The notes under the pieces: model-generated
Seen by the model: only the letters and a program-made list of their open reading frames with translations
The model's database searches: none
Told to the model about the DNA's origin: nothing
NCBI GenBank assembly: GCA_030831125.1
Contig: JAURLQ010000013.1
Span: 1-64,000 of the forward strand
Reading direction: 5' to 3'
DNA length: 64,000 nucleotides
Source: Gammaproteobacteria bacterium
Lineage (GTDB): Bacteria > Pseudomonadota > Gammaproteobacteria > Pseudomonadales > Pseudohongiellaceae
Position numbers and translations under genes: made by a program
Shown: in pieces, positions 47,575 to 60,071 of the stretch
Position numbering within the stretch: the stretch's first letter is position 1
Layout of the letters: every line of letters begins with the position of its first letter

Positions 47575-48318
47575 TTACATCAGCTGACTGACAAGGGGAT
47601 TGTCATCAGGTGACCACTCGTTGAAATTAACAATGATTTCCTGCACGGGGTCAACACATGCTACCAGCGCAAGCGAGCAGCGTTCGGCCATGAACCAGTG
47701 CCTGCAGCACACGAACTGATTTCCGGTTTCTGCCCCATGCCGGAAAATAGCAGGGTGTTGCCCGGAAAAGAACACTGAAAAACTGTTCAAAGGAATCCGC
47801 AGGCCCAGGCCAATCGCCTTCAAAAATGCTTCCTTGGCAGTCCAAAGTGCAAAAAATCGCCTGCACCTGTCTGCTGCTTCAAGTTCCATCAGGTCAGTGA
47901 CTTCCTGTACAGAGAAATATCGTCTGGCAAGCCCTTCCATGTCCGGGTTGCGGTCCAGCAATTCGATATCCACACCGACTTCTGCCTGCCTGCACACAGC
48001 AAGTGCCGCCCAACCGCGGGTGTGGCTGAGATTGAAATGTATAAGCTCTTCCTGCTCACCCTGTACCAGCAGGGGTTTACCGAAGGTTGAGGTGCAGATT
48101 TGCAGGGAAACCGGAGAAGTGTCTGTATAACCAGCCAGCACCTGCCTGACAAAACTCCGGTTGAGCAGAAACCGCTGTTTGTCTTCAGTTCGGGCGAAGC
48201 GCCTGTATCGGGCCTTTTCCCTGTCATCCAGCATCGATTCCAGGCTGGCAGTCAGGGAAGCCGCCAATACAGCAGGTTCTTCCAATATCCACAGATCAAC
48301 TGTTACCGGTGCATTCAT
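47575..48318 (-). CDS. 4'-phosphopantetheinyl transferase (Sfp/Gsp family)
   Basis: 247 aa, Sfp-type length. Motifs: FNLSHTRGWAALAV, VGVDIELLDR (Mg-binding Asp-Glu) and FFALWTAKEAFLKAIGLGL. It transfers phosphopantetheine from CoA to carrier proteins. The long Sfp form usually serves polyketide or peptide synthases or special acyl carriers, none of which is in the window; AcpS function as a second activity is possible. The start is ATG, divergent from gloA with 248 bp between. Confidence 0.9.
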   Translation of the reverse strand: MNAPVTVDLWILEEPAVLAASLTASLESMLDDREKARYRRFARTEDKQRFLLNRSFVRQVLAGYTDTSPVSLQICTSTFGKPLLVQGEQEELIHFNLSHTRGWAALAVCRQAEVGVDIELLDRNPDMEGLARRYFSVQEVTDLMELEAADRCRRFFALWTAKEAFLKAIGLGLRIPLNSFSVFFSGQHPAIFRHGAETGNQFVCCRHWFMAERCSLALVACVDPVQEIIVNFNEWSPDDNPLVSQLM

Positions 48319-48566
48319 GTTTGTCAGTTCAGACCCTTGTATCTGCCATTTTGGCGCTGCGCCCCTGCCCGGGCCTATTGTGGCCTAAATTCAACGGGCA
48401 TGCCTGTGTTCAGCAAAACTTGCAAATTCAGCAAGTCGTCATTCAACAATGCTTTCAAGTCTGTTGGCTCCGATCAGCAGCCCGATCAACAGGACTCGCA
48501 CAATACAGGTGCGGGGACAGGCCTCTTTTTGGTTTAATAGCCACCTGTTGTCCAAGGAGTATCACC

Positions 48567-48956
48567 ATGCGCATCATGCATACCATGATCCGGGTCACCG
48601 ACCTGGAAAAATCAATAGACTTCTATACCAATATCTTCGGCATGGACCTGCTGAGCAAACGCGAATACCCTGAAGGCAAATTCACACTCGCCTTTGTCGG
48701 ATATGGCGACATCTCCACCGATCCCATGATCGAACTTACCTACAACTGGGATACCCACAGTTACGAGGCGGGTAATGCCTTTGGTCATATTGCCATTGAA
48801 GTACCGGATGCCTACAAGGCCTGTGACGAGATTGCAGCCAAGGGTGGTAATGTGGTGCGACCCGCAGGCCCCATGAAACACGGTGGCAGTGTCATCGCCT
48901 TCGTGAAAGATCCTGACGGTTACATGATTGAGCTGATCGAATCGAAAAAGGCCTGA
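48567..48956 (+). CDS. gloA: Lactoylglutathione lyase (glyoxalase I)
   Basis: 129 aa from the ATG at 48567 with AAGGAG 7 bp upstream; the frame is open further upstream but this is clearly the start. Single VOC pair typical of small bacterial GloA: MHTMIRVTDLEKSIDFYTNIFGMDLL, ELTYNWDTHSYEAGNAFGHIAIEV, and FVKDPDGYMIELIE. Metal ligands His5, Glu56 (IELTYN), His74 (FGHIA) and Glu in MIELIE fit the Ni-type enzyme. It converts the methylglyoxal-glutathione hemithioacetal. rnfA starts 6 bp later, so it probably heads the rnf operon. Confidence 0.93.
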   Translation: MRIMHTMIRVTDLEKSIDFYTNIFGMDLLSKREYPEGKFTLAFVGYGDISTDPMIELTYNWDTHSYEAGNAFGHIAIEVPDAYKACDEIAAKGGNVVRPAGPMKHGGSVIAFVKDPDGYMIELIESKKA

Positions 48957-48962
48957 TTCCTG

Positions 48963-49538
48963 ATGTCCGACATCCTGCTGCTGCTGTTGGCCGCCATTCT
49001 GGTGAACAACTTCGTACTGACCCAGTTTCTGGGTCTGTGCCCTTTCATGGGTGTCAGCGGCAAACTGGAAACTGCCATCGGCATGTCGGCAGCAACCACT
49101 TTCGTACTTACCCTTTCTTCAGTTTGCAGTTATCTGGTTTACCAGTATCTGCTGTTGCCATTCAATCTGGTTTTCCTGCGCACTATTTCCTTCATCCTGG
49201 TAATTGCAGTGGTTGTCAACTTTACCGAAATGGTCATGCACAAGACCTCACCTTTGCTTTACAAGGTGCTTGGCATTTTTCTGCCCCTGATAACCACAAA
49301 TTGTGCCGTTCTGGGCGTAGCACTGCTCAACAGCAATCGCGCCAACACCTTTGTCGAATCGGTGTTTTTCGGATTCGGTGCCGCAGTGGGCTTTTCCCTG
49401 GTTCTGGTCCTTTTCTCTGCCATGCGTGAACGCCTGGCAGTAGGCGATGTACCGCTCCCTTTCGAGGGAGCAGCTATAGCAATGATTACTGCCGGATTGA
49501 TGTCACTCGCCTTCATGGGCTTTGCCGGACTGGTCTGA
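48963..49538 (+). CDS. rnfA: Rnf complex subunit A
   Basis: 191 aa, six TM helices, with [32 protein letters not shown] and the conserved Cys residues that bind the intramembrane Fe-S cluster in RnfA/RnfE. The Rnf complex couples electron flow between ferredoxin and NAD+ to ion translocation. It starts 6 bp after gloA, and its stop overlaps the rnfB start. Confidence 0.97.
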   Translation: MSDILLLLLAAILVNNFVLTQFLGLCPFMGVSGKLETAIGMSAATTFVLTLSSVCSYLVYQYLLLPFNLVFLRTISFILVIAVVVNFTEMVMHKTSPLLYKVLGIFLPLITTNCAVLGVALLNSNRANTFVESVFFGFGAAVGFSLVLVLFSAMRERLAVGDVPLPFEGAAIAMITAGLMSLAFMGFAGLV

Positions 49539-50125
49539 TGGAAATCCTCACACCTGTATTTACCCTGTTGATACTGGCAGTGGTTTTTGGAGCTCTGCTC
49601 GGCTATGCCGCAAAGGCATTCAGGGTTGAAGGAAATCCCATAGTGGATGAGATCAATGCCCTGCTCCCCCAAACACAGTGTGGCCAGTGTGGACATCCCG
49701 GTTGCCGTCCCTATGCAGAATCAATTGCTGCAGGCGGCCCCATAAACAAATGTCCACCGGGTGGAGAGAGCACGATTGCAGCATTGGCCAATCTGCTGGA
49801 TGTGGAACCTGAGCCTCTCGATGCCGAACATGGTGTCGAAGATGTCCGCAAGGTTGCCTATATCCGTGAAGACGAGTGCATAGGTTGCACCAAGTGCATA
49901 CAGGCCTGTCCTGTAGATGCCATTCTTGGTAGCGCCAAACACATGCATACGGTCATCACCAGTGAATGCACCGGATGCGACCTCTGTGTCGAACCCTGCC
50001 CTGTTGACTGCATAGACATGATCCCGGAAAAAAATCCCCTGCAGAACTGGCATTGGCAGCGTCCTGATCCACGTCTGCAGAATGTGCAGTTGATAGTGAC
50101 TGACCAGATGCGAAAGGCAAGCTGA
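49538..50125 (+). CDS. rnfB: Rnf complex subunit B (Fe-S)
   Basis: 195 aa. An N-terminal TM helix ([16 protein letters not shown]) is followed by the [4Fe-4S] domain [16 protein letters not shown] and two ferredoxin motifs, [16 protein letters not shown] and [16 protein letters not shown]. Membrane-attached electron-entry subunit. Overlaps rnfA and rnfC by one base each (TGATG-type junctions). Confidence 0.97.
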   Translation: MEILTPVFTLLILAVVFGALLGYAAKAFRVEGNPIVDEINALLPQTQCGQCGHPGCRPYAESIAAGGPINKCPPGGESTIAALANLLDVEPEPLDAEHGVEDVRKVAYIREDECIGCTKCIQACPVDAILGSAKHMHTVITSECTGCDLCVEPCPVDCIDMIPEKNPLQNWHWQRPDPRLQNVQLIVTDQMRKAS

Positions 50126-51756
50126 TGAGCATTCAGGCCAGTCACAGCTTTTACCCGCTGCCCGGTGGTATCCACCCCTCCGAAAACAAGGCGCAGTCAT
50201 TGCAGGGTCCGATCCGCCAGGCAGAACTGCCAGCAAGACTCATTATCCCGCTTACACAACCAGGCTTTGCACAAGCCCACGTGCAAGTGCAGCCAGGTGA
50301 CAAGGTGTACAAGGGGCAATTGCTGGCCAGCGGTAATCCGGTCACCGGACTCAATGCCCATGCTTCCACTTCTGGTACTGTAGTGGAAATTACAGAACAT
50401 GCGGTGCCGAACATGTCAGGTCTGCCAGAGCTCTGCGCTGTCATTGCCAGCGACGGGCAGGATGAATGGCAGAAGCTGCCACCGCTTGATCCTGCAGAAA
50501 CTGATGTCGACACGCTCATTACCCGTATTCATGACTGTGGGATCAGCGGACTGGGTGGCGCCGGATTTCCCTCACATACCAAATTACGTGGTGCCCTAAG
50601 TAAGGTTCATACACTGGTAATCAACGCGGCCGAGTGCGAACCGTTCATTACCGCAGACCATGCCCTGATGCGCGAACATGCTGACGAAATCATCAAAGGT
50701 ATATGGCTGCTGTTACAGATAACCGGAGCCGGCAAATGCCTCATCGGCATTGAAGACAACAAACCCGATGCCCGCGATGCCATGCTCAAAGCCATTGAAG
50801 ACGCATTTGATGACAGGCTCTCGCTGGTGGAAGTACCCACCAAATATCCATCGGGTGCAGAAAAGCAGCTTATCTGGCTGCTTACCGGCACAGAAGTGCC
50901 CAGCGGCAAAATCACCATACAAAGCGGCATCATGTGCCAGAACGTTGGTACTGCCCGAGCCATCGCCCGTGCTGTGCTGCATGGTGAAGCACTGGTTTCC
51001 CGAATAACCACTTTCACAGGTGCAGCCCTGGAGCATCCCTGCAACATGGAAGTGCTCATTGGCACTCCTGTGGCTGAGCTGCTTGCACAGTGCGATCTTG
51101 ATGAAAGCCGTCTTTCCAGGGTTATCAGTGGTGGCCCACTCATGGGTTTTCATCTGCCGCATGCTGATCTGCCCATCGTCAAGATTACCAACTGCATCAT
51201 AGCGACAACAGAATCCGAGCTGCCAACACCAGCGCCTCAACAGGCCTGTATACGCTGTGGATTTTGTACGGATGTCTGCCCTGTGAACCTCTTGCCCCAA
51301 CAGCTTTTCTGGTTTTCAAGAAGCAAGGAGCTCGAAAAAGCAGAGCAACACAATATCATGGACTGCATAGAATGTGGTGCCTGCGCCTATGTGTGTCCCA
51401 GCCATATTCCCCTCGTGCAATACTATCGGGCGACAAAAGCTGAATTGCGGGAAGCGAAGGAAAAGGAACTCAAGGCCGAGTATTCCAAAAAGCGTTTTGA
51501 TTTCCATCAGCAGCGCATGGAAGAACAGAAACGTCAGGATGAACAGCGCCGGGCAGAACGCGCGGCCCTTGCCAAAAAGCGCAAGCAAGAAGCTGCAGCC
51601 GGTGGTGAACAGGCCGGGGGGGAACAGGCCGGGGGGGAACAGAAAGAAGCAAAGGATGCCATCAAGGCAGCACTTGAACGAGTGAATGCCAAAAAAGCGG
51701 CCAGGGCCGCAAAAGCTTCCCAACAAGAACAAAATGACACAGAGCCCGGATCATGA
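50125..51756 (+). CDS. rnfC: Rnf complex subunit C
   Basis: 543 aa. NADH/FMN-binding Nqo1-like core (GGIHPSENK; GISGLGGAGFPSHTKL; INAAECEPFITADH; YPSGAEKQLIW) and two [4Fe-4S] motifs, CIRCGFCTDVCPVNLLP and CIECGACAYVCPSHIPL. The C-terminal tail after about 440 is charged coiled coil with a GGEQAGGEQAGGEQ repeat encoded by three 15-bp tandem units that contain two runs of seven G (51616-51622 and 51631-51637). Long Ala/Lys/Glu tails are normal for gammaproteobacterial RnfC. The stop overlaps rnfD. Confidence 0.96.
   Translation: MSIQASHSFYPLPGGIHPSENKAQSLQGPIRQAELPARLIIPLTQPGFAQAHVQVQPGDKVYKGQLLASGNPVTGLNAHASTSGTVVEITEHAVPNMSGLPELCAVIASDGQDEWQKLPPLDPAETDVDTLITRIHDCGISGLGGAGFPSHTKLRGALSKVHTLVINAAECEPFITADHALMREHADEIIKGIWLLLQITGAGKCLIGIEDNKPDARDAMLKAIEDAFDDRLSLVEVPTKYPSGAEKQLIWLLTGTEVPSGKITIQSGIMCQNVGTARAIARAVLHGEALVSRITTFTGAALEHPCNMEVLIGTPVAELLAQCDLDESRLSRVISGGPLMGFHLPHADLPIVKITNCIIATTESELPTPAPQQACIRCGFCTDVCPVNLLPQQLFWFSRSKELEKAEQHNIMDCIECGACAYVCPSHIPLVQYYRATKAELREAKEKELKAEYSKKRFDFHQQRMEEQKRQDEQRRAERAALAKKRKQEAAAGGEQAGGEQAGGEQKEAKDAIKAALERVNAKKAARAAKASQQEQNDTEPGS
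51601..51645 (+). repeat. 15-bp tandem repeat with G7 tracts in rnfC
   Basis: Three 15-bp units (GGTGGTGAACAGGCC, then two beginning GGGGGGGAACAG) encode GGEQA, GGEQA, GGEQK. Unit gain or loss stays in frame; slippage within a G7 run would shift the frame in the RnfC tail. Confidence 0.85.
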
Positions 51757-52778
51757 GCATGCTCAACAGCTCTCCACATGGACATCAGGGTCACTCCACC
51801 GGACAGGTTATGCAACAGGTTATGTTGGCCTGCGTCCCCGGTCTGACGGCGCTTACCTGGTTTTTCGGCTGGGGTACGGTGATCAACATCATCTGGCTGG
51901 CGCTGCTGGCTTTGGGGATCGAGGCCCTGATACTCCATTTGCGCGGACGTCCAATAGCTTTTTACCTGCGTGACTACAGTGCGCTTGTAACAGCTGTACT
52001 GCTGGGACTTGCCCTGCCTCCCACGGCACCCTGGTGGCTTGGGCTCATTGGTATCACCTTTGCCATCGGCATTGCCAAGCATCTTTATGGCGGCATGGGC
52101 TACAACCCATTCAATCCGGCCATGGTGGGATATGTGGTATTGCTGATTTCCTTTCCGCTGCAAATGACCCGCTGGGTGCTGCCTGTTGGTGCCACAGATG
52201 CACTTCCGGGCTTCGGTGAAAGCCTGGTCATGTTTTTCGGTGCCGAACCCTTTGCCGGCATTGATGCCTATACCGGGGCAACTGCACTGGACTCGTTTCG
52301 CCAGCAACGAGGCGGTATGCTGGTCAGCGAATTCTGGTCGGTAACCGATGTCATGGGCCGGTGGTCGGGTCTTGGCTGGGAATGGGTCAATACCGGTTTT
52401 CTGCTGGGCGGACTCTATCTGCTGTACAAGAAAATCATCGGTTGGCGCATACCTGTGGGTATGCTGGCAGCCATTGCCATCCTTTCTGCTGTTTTCTACG
52501 ATGGAGGCAGTTCAGCCAGTGGTGGTTCTCCACTGATGCATTTGTTCGGTGGTGCTACGATGTTGGGTGCCTTCTTTATAGCCACAGACCCGGTTACAGC
52601 TTCTACCACGCCGAAGGGCCGCCTGATCTATGGCGCCATGATTGGTATCATCGTTTATGTCATCAGGATTTGGGGCAACTACGCAGACGGTGTTGCTTTC
52701 GCCGTATTGCTGGGCAATTTTTCCGCCCCCCTGATTGATGCCTATACACAACCCAGAACCTACGGGCACCGCAAGTGA
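51753..52778 (+). CDS. rnfD: Rnf complex subunit D
   Basis: 341 aa, about ten TM helices. Features: YNPFNPAMVGYVVLLISFPLQMTRW, and TGATALDSFR, the motif whose Thr carries covalent FMN. C-terminal GATMLGAFFIATDPVTAST is conserved in RnfD/NqrB. Start overlaps the rnfC stop by 4 bp, and the end overlaps rnfG by 4 bp. Confidence 0.96.
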   Translation: MSMLNSSPHGHQGHSTGQVMQQVMLACVPGLTALTWFFGWGTVINIIWLALLALGIEALILHLRGRPIAFYLRDYSALVTAVLLGLALPPTAPWWLGLIGITFAIGIAKHLYGGMGYNPFNPAMVGYVVLLISFPLQMTRWVLPVGATDALPGFGESLVMFFGAEPFAGIDAYTGATALDSFRQQRGGMLVSEFWSVTDVMGRWSGLGWEWVNTGFLLGGLYLLYKKIIGWRIPVGMLAAIAILSAVFYDGGSSASGGSPLMHLFGGATMLGAFFIATDPVTASTTPKGRLIYGAMIGIIVYVIRIWGNYADGVAFAVLLGNFSAPLIDAYTQPRTYGHRK

Positions 52779-53458
52779 GTGACACCGAAGAACAAGATAT
52801 CCCGCTCGGCACTTCAATACGCCGGCACAGTTTCCGTCTGGGCCTGTTTGCCTTTGGTGCCGCCCTGCTGTTGGCCCTCATCAGTAACGGGACAGCCCAG
52901 CGTATAGAAGCACAGCGTGCGGCCGCCGAGCTGGAAGCGCTGAATGCTGTACTGCCACCGGCCAGTCACGACAACGACCTGCTCAGTGACAGCTTTATCA
53001 TCTCTCCCGCTGCAGAATCATTCGAACAGGCCGCGCTGCTGGGTCTCAGTACCCCACGTTCAGCTTATGTGGCCAGGATGGCAGGAGAACCCGTTGGTGT
53101 AATACTGCCGCTGGAAGCTCCGGATGGCTACAGCGGAACCATAGTGCTCCTGATCGGGCTGGATGCATCAGGGGAAATCACCGGTGTACGGACCCTGCAG
53201 CACACTGAAACACCGGGCCTGGGTGACAAGATTGAACTGCGCAAATCAGACTGGATACTGACTTTCGACAACCGTTCACTCGCCAATACCGACCCCCTGC
53301 TGTGGCGTGTCAAGAAAGACGGCGGGGAATTCGACCAGTTTGTGGGTGCCACCATCACACCCCGCGCAGTGGTGGGTGCCGTATACAATGCCTTGCTGTT
53401 CTTTGATGCAAACAGGACTGCCCTGTTCAACCATGTGACAGAAGGAAGCAATCCATGA
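52775..53458 (+). CDS. rnfG: Rnf complex subunit G
   Basis: 227 aa from a GTG that overlaps the rnfD stop (GTGA). One TM helix ([18 protein letters not shown]) and a periplasmic FMN-binding domain with [30 protein letters not shown] and the flavinylation motif [14 protein letters not shown]. Periplasmic flavin subunit attached by phosphoester to Thr. Confidence 0.95.
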   Translation: MSDTEEQDIPLGTSIRRHSFRLGLFAFGAALLLALISNGTAQRIEAQRAAAELEALNAVLPPASHDNDLLSDSFIISPAAESFEQAALLGLSTPRSAYVARMAGEPVGVILPLEAPDGYSGTIVLLIGLDASGEITGVRTLQHTETPGLGDKIELRKSDWILTFDNRSLANTDPLLWRVKKDGGEFDQFVGATITPRAVVGAVYNALLFFDANRTALFNHVTEGSNP

Positions 53459-54156
53459 GCACCCAATACCAGGACATAATCAAGAACGGCATGTGGGCCA
53501 ACAATCCGGCACTGGTGCAATTGCTTGGCCTTTGTCCCCTGTTGGCGGTCAGCAACTCGGTAGTCAATGCACTGGGGCTGGGACTGGCTACCATCCTGGT
53601 GCTGGTTGGCTCCAACCTGACCGTTTCGCTGCTGCGCAACCAGGTAATCGATGCCATCAGGCTGCCCGCCTTCGTGCTGATCATTGCCGCGTTCACCACC
53701 TGCGCCGAACTGCTCATGCAGGCCTATGCCTACACCCTTTACCAGACACTTGGCATCTTCATCCCGCTCATTGTGACCAACTGCATCATTCTTGGTCGTG
53801 CAGAAGGATTTGCCAGCAAGAATGTTCCGGTTGCCTCCCTGCTGGACGGCCTGATGATGGGTGCAGGTTTCACGTCTGTGTTGCTTCTACTCGGCATTGT
53901 CAGGGAACTGCTGGGAACCGGAACCCTGTTTGCCAATATGGAACTGCTCTTGCCGTTTGCCGGGGGCTGGGAAATTCAGCTCTGGCAAGCCGAGTCACCC
54001 TTTCTGCTTGCCATCCTGCCACCAGGTGCCTTTCTTGTGATGGGCTTCCTGATTGCAATGAAGAACATCATCGACAGAAAAATGGCAGAACCGGAAACTT
54101 CCGGGGAAACGGCTGTAACCGGCAGCAAACGTGTACGCGTAACCGGCCAGGTCTGA
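53455..54156 (+). CDS. rnfE: Rnf complex subunit E
   Basis: 233 aa, six TM helices, homologous to RnfA in inverted topology. Motifs: [36 protein letters not shown] and [16 protein letters not shown], with the paired Cys for the membrane Fe-S cluster. The C-terminal tail is cytoplasmic and basic. Overlaps rnfG by 4 bp. Confidence 0.96.
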   Translation: MSTQYQDIIKNGMWANNPALVQLLGLCPLLAVSNSVVNALGLGLATILVLVGSNLTVSLLRNQVIDAIRLPAFVLIIAAFTTCAELLMQAYAYTLYQTLGIFIPLIVTNCIILGRAEGFASKNVPVASLLDGLMMGAGFTSVLLLLGIVRELLGTGTLFANMELLLPFAGGWEIQLWQAESPFLLAILPPGAFLVMGFLIAMKNIIDRKMAEPETSGETAVTGSKRVRVTGQV

Positions 54157-54204
54157 CACTTGACTGCCTGCTCTTTTCAATGTTCTGCATCCTGACTGCA
54201 TGGC

Positions 54205-54840
54205 ATGAACAAAGCGAAGCGAACTGAAATTTTCCGCAGGCTGCGTGAAGCCAATCCTGATCCTGTTACGGAACTGGTTTACAACAGTGCTTTCGAGCTA
54301 CTGGTGGCTGTTATGCTTTCAGCCCAGGCCACAGACGTGAGCGTCAACAAGGCTACGGCCAGACTTTTTCCAGTGGCCAACTCTCCCGAAGCCATGCTCG
54401 AACTTGGCGTGAAGAAACTCAAGGGTTACATCAAGACCATCGGGCTGTTCAACACCAAAGCCGAAAATGTCATCAAGACCTGTCGCATACTGGTTGAAGC
54501 ACATGACTCGCAGGTACCTGATACCCGTGAAGCACTTGAAGCCCTGCCGGGTGTTGGCCGGAAAACTGCCAATGTGGTGCTCAATACCTGGTTCAGACAA
54601 AAGGCCATGGCTGTGGACACCCATATATTCCGGTTATCAAACCGTACCGGTATTGCCCCGGGGAAGAATGTCCTGGAAGTGGAAAGGAAACTGCTGAAGT
54701 TTGTACCGGAAGAATTTCTGCTGGATGCCCACCACTGGCTCATCCTGCATGGCCGCTATACCTGCATTGCACGAAAGCCACGTTGTGGCAGTTGTGTGAT
54801 ATCAGACCTGTGTGAATACCGGGACAAGCCTACCGACTGA
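54205..54840 (+). CDS. nth: Endonuclease III
   Basis: 211 aa, full length. Helix-hairpin-helix LPGVGRKTANVVLN with catalytic Lys, catalytic Asp in AVDTHIFRLSNRTG, and the C-x6-C-x2-C-x5-C [4Fe-4S] loop at the C-terminus (CIARKPRCGSCVISDLC). DNA glycosylase/AP lyase for oxidised pyrimidines. It lies 48 bp after rnfE, the common gammaproteobacterial rnf-nth order. Confidence 0.97.
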   Translation: MNKAKRTEIFRRLREANPDPVTELVYNSAFELLVAVMLSAQATDVSVNKATARLFPVANSPEAMLELGVKKLKGYIKTIGLFNTKAENVIKTCRILVEAHDSQVPDTREALEALPGVGRKTANVVLNTWFRQKAMAVDTHIFRLSNRTGIAPGKNVLEVERKLLKFVPEEFLLDAHHWLILHGRYTCIARKPRCGSCVISDLCEYRDKPTD

Positions 54841-54866
54841 AGCAGCCGGGTGGCTCTGACCCCGGG

Positions 54867-55418
54867 TCAGTTGGGCCACTTGGAAAGCAATTCCATGGAT
54901 CCCTGGGTTGCCGAGTTCAGATAGATGGTCGTACAGTCCTTGCCCACCACTATGCCGGTATCCGGCGTTATCAGCCCGTCGGAATTGAACAGCACTTCTG
55001 CTTCAACGCTGTAACCCCTGGCATACAGAAAACTGTTGATATCGGTGAACAGATCGAAGAAATACCTGCCTCTGCAGTACACACGTACACGGTGATTTGC
55101 CGGAATGTTGGCCAGCAGTTTGTCCTTGATCCTTTCATCCATGATCGGGTACTTCGGGGCGCTGAGTGTATCTGCAGGAGCCTCTGAACCTGCCGGCTTG
55201 CCGATGCCGAACAGGGAAACCAGACCGGTGCCGGACGCAGGCGGCCCAAAGCGCTGGCAAAGCTGTTCTACAGCCAACATTGATACGACCAGGATGAGCA
55301 AGCCAAGCACAATGTAGACAGGAAATCCTGCTCCACTGAGTGAAATGAAATATGCAACCAGTAGAGTAAATGGCAGGGTGAGAAACTTCAGCAAATGCCA
55401 GAACCATTTTCCTTTCAT
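54867..55418 (-). CDS. Uncharacterised protein with two N-terminal membrane helices
   Basis: About 183 aa from the ATG at 55418 with GAGG 6 bp upstream. Two TM helices (LLKFLTLPFTLLVAYFISLSG and FPVYIVLGLLILVVSML) precede a cytoplasmic or periplasmic domain with no family I can name (YPIMDERIKDKLLANIPANHRVRVYCRG; GLITPDTGIVVGKDCTTIYLN). Convergent with nth and separated from the upstream TPR gene by 74 bp on the same strand. Function unknown. Confidence 0.65.
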   Translation of the reverse strand: MKGKWFWHLLKFLTLPFTLLVAYFISLSGAGFPVYIVLGLLILVVSMLAVEQLCQRFGPPASGTGLVSLFGIGKPAGSEAPADTLSAPKYPIMDERIKDKLLANIPANHRVRVYCRGRYFFDLFTDINSFLYARGYSVEAEVLFNSDGLITPDTGIVVGKDCTTIYLNSATQGSMELLSKWPN

Positions 55419-55492
55419 GTTAATCCTCTGTTCTACGACCAAATTACAGGCGGGAGTTTACATGTTCAGGAAGCAATTGAATGAAGAACCTG

Positions 55493-56058
55493 TCAAATTA
55501 CACTGTTGTTCAACAATTGCTCCAGCGCGCGCAGATTCTGTCTCACCCCCTCCATGTTGGGATGCACTTCCAGAGCAGAATTGAATGCCGTTCTGGCGCC
55601 AAGCAGATTGTTCTGGGCAAGGTTGACCAGCCCCAGCCCCGACAGCGCACCAAAATGGTAAGGCTCCAGCTTCAGCACCTCTTCTATATCAGCCTTTGAG
55701 GCTTCATGGTTGCCCAGAAGATAATGCAGTGTGGCACGTTTGTTCCAGGCTTCGGCATATTCAGGTGCCAGTTCAATGAGACGGGTGAAGGTGGCTACGG
55801 CACCCCGCAGATTGTTGCTGTTCATCTGGGCGATGCCGGTCATCATCAGGTTGTAGTTCGAGGGATTGTCATGCTCCAGCCAGATTTCCCAGATCTGCTG
55901 CTCAAGTGGCCAGGACTGGACCTCATTGGCAGCTTCATGCAATTTCATGAACAGATCCCCTAGTCGGGGATCATTCTGGTCTGCCATCAGGTCAGAGGCC
56001 AACAATCCGTTTGCCAGCAAAATCAGACTGCAGAGGGTTCTGACCGGATTTTTCATCA

Positions 56059-56059
<1 letters not shown>
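55493..56059 (-). CDS. Exported TPR-repeat protein
   Basis: 188 aa with a signal peptide (TLCSLILLANGLLASDLMA) and three TPR-like repeats: NYNLMMTGIAQMNSNNLRGAV, YAEAWNKRATLHYLLGNHEAS and HFGALSGLGLVNLAQNNLLGA. The start overlaps the argG stop (TGATG) and has AAGGA 6 bp upstream, so translation is coupled to argG. Periplasmic protein-protein interaction role inferred; no partner is evident. Confidence 0.82.
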
Positions 56060-57955
<1,896 letters not shown>

Positions 57956-59311
57956 ATGAACAGTATCGGCGCAAGACTACAAAAATTTTTTTGTTTCTGC
58001 ATGCTGCTGTTACTTCCTGCTGCCGCTCTTCCGCAAGCGGGAATTAACACCGGCTTTGTGCAGGTACTTACGCTTGACGGCGCAATTGGGCCGGCCATCA
58101 GTACCTATATCCAAACCGGTATTACCAGGGCGGCCGACTCCGGTGCTTCTCTCATTGTCATACAGATGGATACGCCAGGCGGTCTTGATACTGCCATGCG
58201 GGACATTATTCAGGGCATTCTTGATTCCGATGTACCTGTTGTGACCTATGTTTCTCCGCAGGGAGCGAGAGCCGCCAGTGCCGGCACTTACATTCTTTAT
58301 GCCAGTCATGTTGCCGCCATGGCACCTGCGACCACCCTTGGTGCTGCCACGCCTGTGCAAATTGGCATGCCATCGTTGCCCACAGCCGGGGATGAAGAGC
58401 AATCAGAAGATCAGGGCAACGCGGGTACTACTGCCATGGAGAGAAAGATGATCAACGATGCCCGCGCATACATTCGGGGTCTGGCTGAAAGAAACGGGCG
58501 CAATGCATTTTGGGCAGAGTCTGCAGTAACCGATGCAGCAGCCCTTTCTGCAGAAGAAGCATTGGCTGAGAATGTGGTCGACATTGTTGCCGAGGACTTG
58601 AATAACCTGCTGGTACAGTTGCATGGGCGAGAGCTTGTAATCAGGGGCAATGCAATTACTCTTGATACTGCTGGCAGTCCTTTGCAGTTCCATGAAATGG
58701 ACTGGCGCATGAAGATGCTGACTGTTCTGACCAATCCGAGCCTGATCCTGATTCTGGGCATGATCGGCCTGTACGGACTGGTTATCGAATTCTACTATCC
58801 CGGATTCGGATTTGGTGGTGTCGTGGGCATTATTTGCCTGCTGCTTGCCGGATACGGTCTGCAGCTGTTACCAGTCAACTATGCAGGTCTGGCGCTTGTT
58901 GTTCTTGGCCTGGTACTCATGGGGGCCGAAGCCTTGATGCCCAGTTTCGGCATCCTTGGCATTGGCGGCATCATTGCATTTCTTGTCGGCGGAGTGATGC
59001 TGATAGATACCCAGACAGAAATATTCCGGATTTCCCTGCCGTTATTGATTGCAGTTGCAACCTTTACTGCGATCCTGTTGGCTATAACCCTGCGCATGTT
59101 CATGCGAATCAAAAAAACAGAAACAGTCTCTGGCATTCAGACCCTTGTCGGCCTGATCGGCACCAGTGCAGACAACTTTGCCACCGAAGGCACAGTAAAA
59201 ATCCAGGGTGAGCTATGGCATGCAAGCACCAACACACCCTTGCAGCATGGCGACAGGGTCAAAGTGACAGCTGTCGATGGCCTGAATCTGCAGGTCACCA
59301 AAATCCAGTAA
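57956..59311 (+). CDS. NfeD family protein (long, ClpP-like protease domain form)
   Basis: About 451 aa from the ATG at 57956. A signal sequence is followed by a ClpP-class serine protease domain (about 35-215) with [14 protein letters not shown], the nucleophile region [10 protein letters not shown] and a downstream Lys in [11 protein letters not shown], the Ser/Lys dyad of 1510-N type proteases. Four to five TM helices come next, then a C-terminal OB-fold NfeD domain ([25 protein letters not shown]). These proteins act with a stomatin/slipin partner in membrane quality control. That partner gene follows after 19 bp. Confidence 0.92.
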   Translation: MNSIGARLQKFFCFCMLLLLPAAALPQAGINTGFVQVLTLDGAIGPAISTYIQTGITRAADSGASLIVIQMDTPGGLDTAMRDIIQGILDSDVPVVTYVSPQGARAASAGTYILYASHVAAMAPATTLGAATPVQIGMPSLPTAGDEEQSEDQGNAGTTAMERKMINDARAYIRGLAERNGRNAFWAESAVTDAAALSAEEALAENVVDIVAEDLNNLLVQLHGRELVIRGNAITLDTAGSPLQFHEMDWRMKMLTVLTNPSLILILGMIGLYGLVIEFYYPGFGFGGVVGIICLLLAGYGLQLLPVNYAGLALVVLGLVLMGAEALMPSFGILGIGGIIAFLVGGVMLIDTQTEIFRISLPLLIAVATFTAILLAITLRMFMRIKKTETVSGIQTLVGLIGTSADNFATEGTVKIQGELWHASTNTPLQHGDRVKVTAVDGLNLQVTKIQ

Positions 59312-59330
59312 ATTACAAAGGAGCTCCAAC

Positions 59331-60071
59331 ATGGAAATTTTTTTTGCAGTACTGATCAGCCTCGTGCTTGGCTTGTTGTTTTCTGCATTCCATATACTGA
59401 GAGAATACGAACGCGCCGTGGTTTTTTTCCTGGGCCGGTTTCAACAAGTAAAAGGGCCGGGCTTGATCATAATCATACCGGGCATTCAGCAAATGATGCG
59501 GGTAGGGTTACGCACCCAGGTTTTTGATGTCCCCACCCAGGATGTCATTTCACGGGACAACGTATCGGTGAAAGTAAACGCAGTGCTGTATTTCCGGGTA
59601 ACTGATCCGCAAAAAGCCATCATCAATGTTGAAAACTATTTTGAAGCAACCAGCCAGCTTGCCCAGACCACACTGCGTTCGGTACTGGGTCAGCATGAGC
59701 TGGATGAAATGCTGGCCAGCCGCGAGCAGTTGAATCTCGATATCCAGAAAATCCTGGATGAACAAACAGAAGGCTGGGGCATCAAGGTGTCAAATGTGGA
59801 GCTCAAACACGTTGACCTTGACGAAAGCATGATCCGCGCGATCGCCAGGCAGGCTGAAGCCGAGCGTACCCGTCGTGCCAAGGTGATCCATGCTTCCGGT
59901 GAACTCGAAGCATCGGAATCACTGATTGAAGCGGCAGCAAAACTGGCAACTGTTCCCGAAGCCATGCAATTGCGTTACATGCAGACACTGACAGAAATTT
60001 CCGGAGAAGGCAGAACCACCATAGTATTCCCGCTGCCTGTGGATCTGATATCTGCGTTAACCAGGAAGTAA
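59331..60071 (+). CDS. Slipin (SPFH/stomatin-family) membrane protein
   Basis: 246 aa. N-terminal hydrophobic hairpin ([20 protein letters not shown]), then the stomatin signature [29 protein letters not shown] and [25 protein letters not shown], and a helical C-terminus. AAGGAG precedes the ATG. The gene pairs with nfeD in an operon; the complex forms membrane microdomains. The C-terminal end LPVDLISAL is typical of bacterial slipins. Confidence 0.95.
   Translation: MEIFFAVLISLVLGLLFSAFHILREYERAVVFFLGRFQQVKGPGLIIIIPGIQQMMRVGLRTQVFDVPTQDVISRDNVSVKVNAVLYFRVTDPQKAIINVENYFEATSQLAQTTLRSVLGQHELDEMLASREQLNLDIQKILDEQTEGWGIKVSNVELKHVDLDESMIRAIARQAEAERTRRAKVIHASGELEASESLIEAAAKLATVPEAMQLRYMQTLTEISGEGRTTIVFPLPVDLISALTRK

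Noticed and set aside
51534-52307. Long minus-strand open frame opposite rnfC and rnfD
   Set aside because: Antisense to conserved rnf genes; no independent support.
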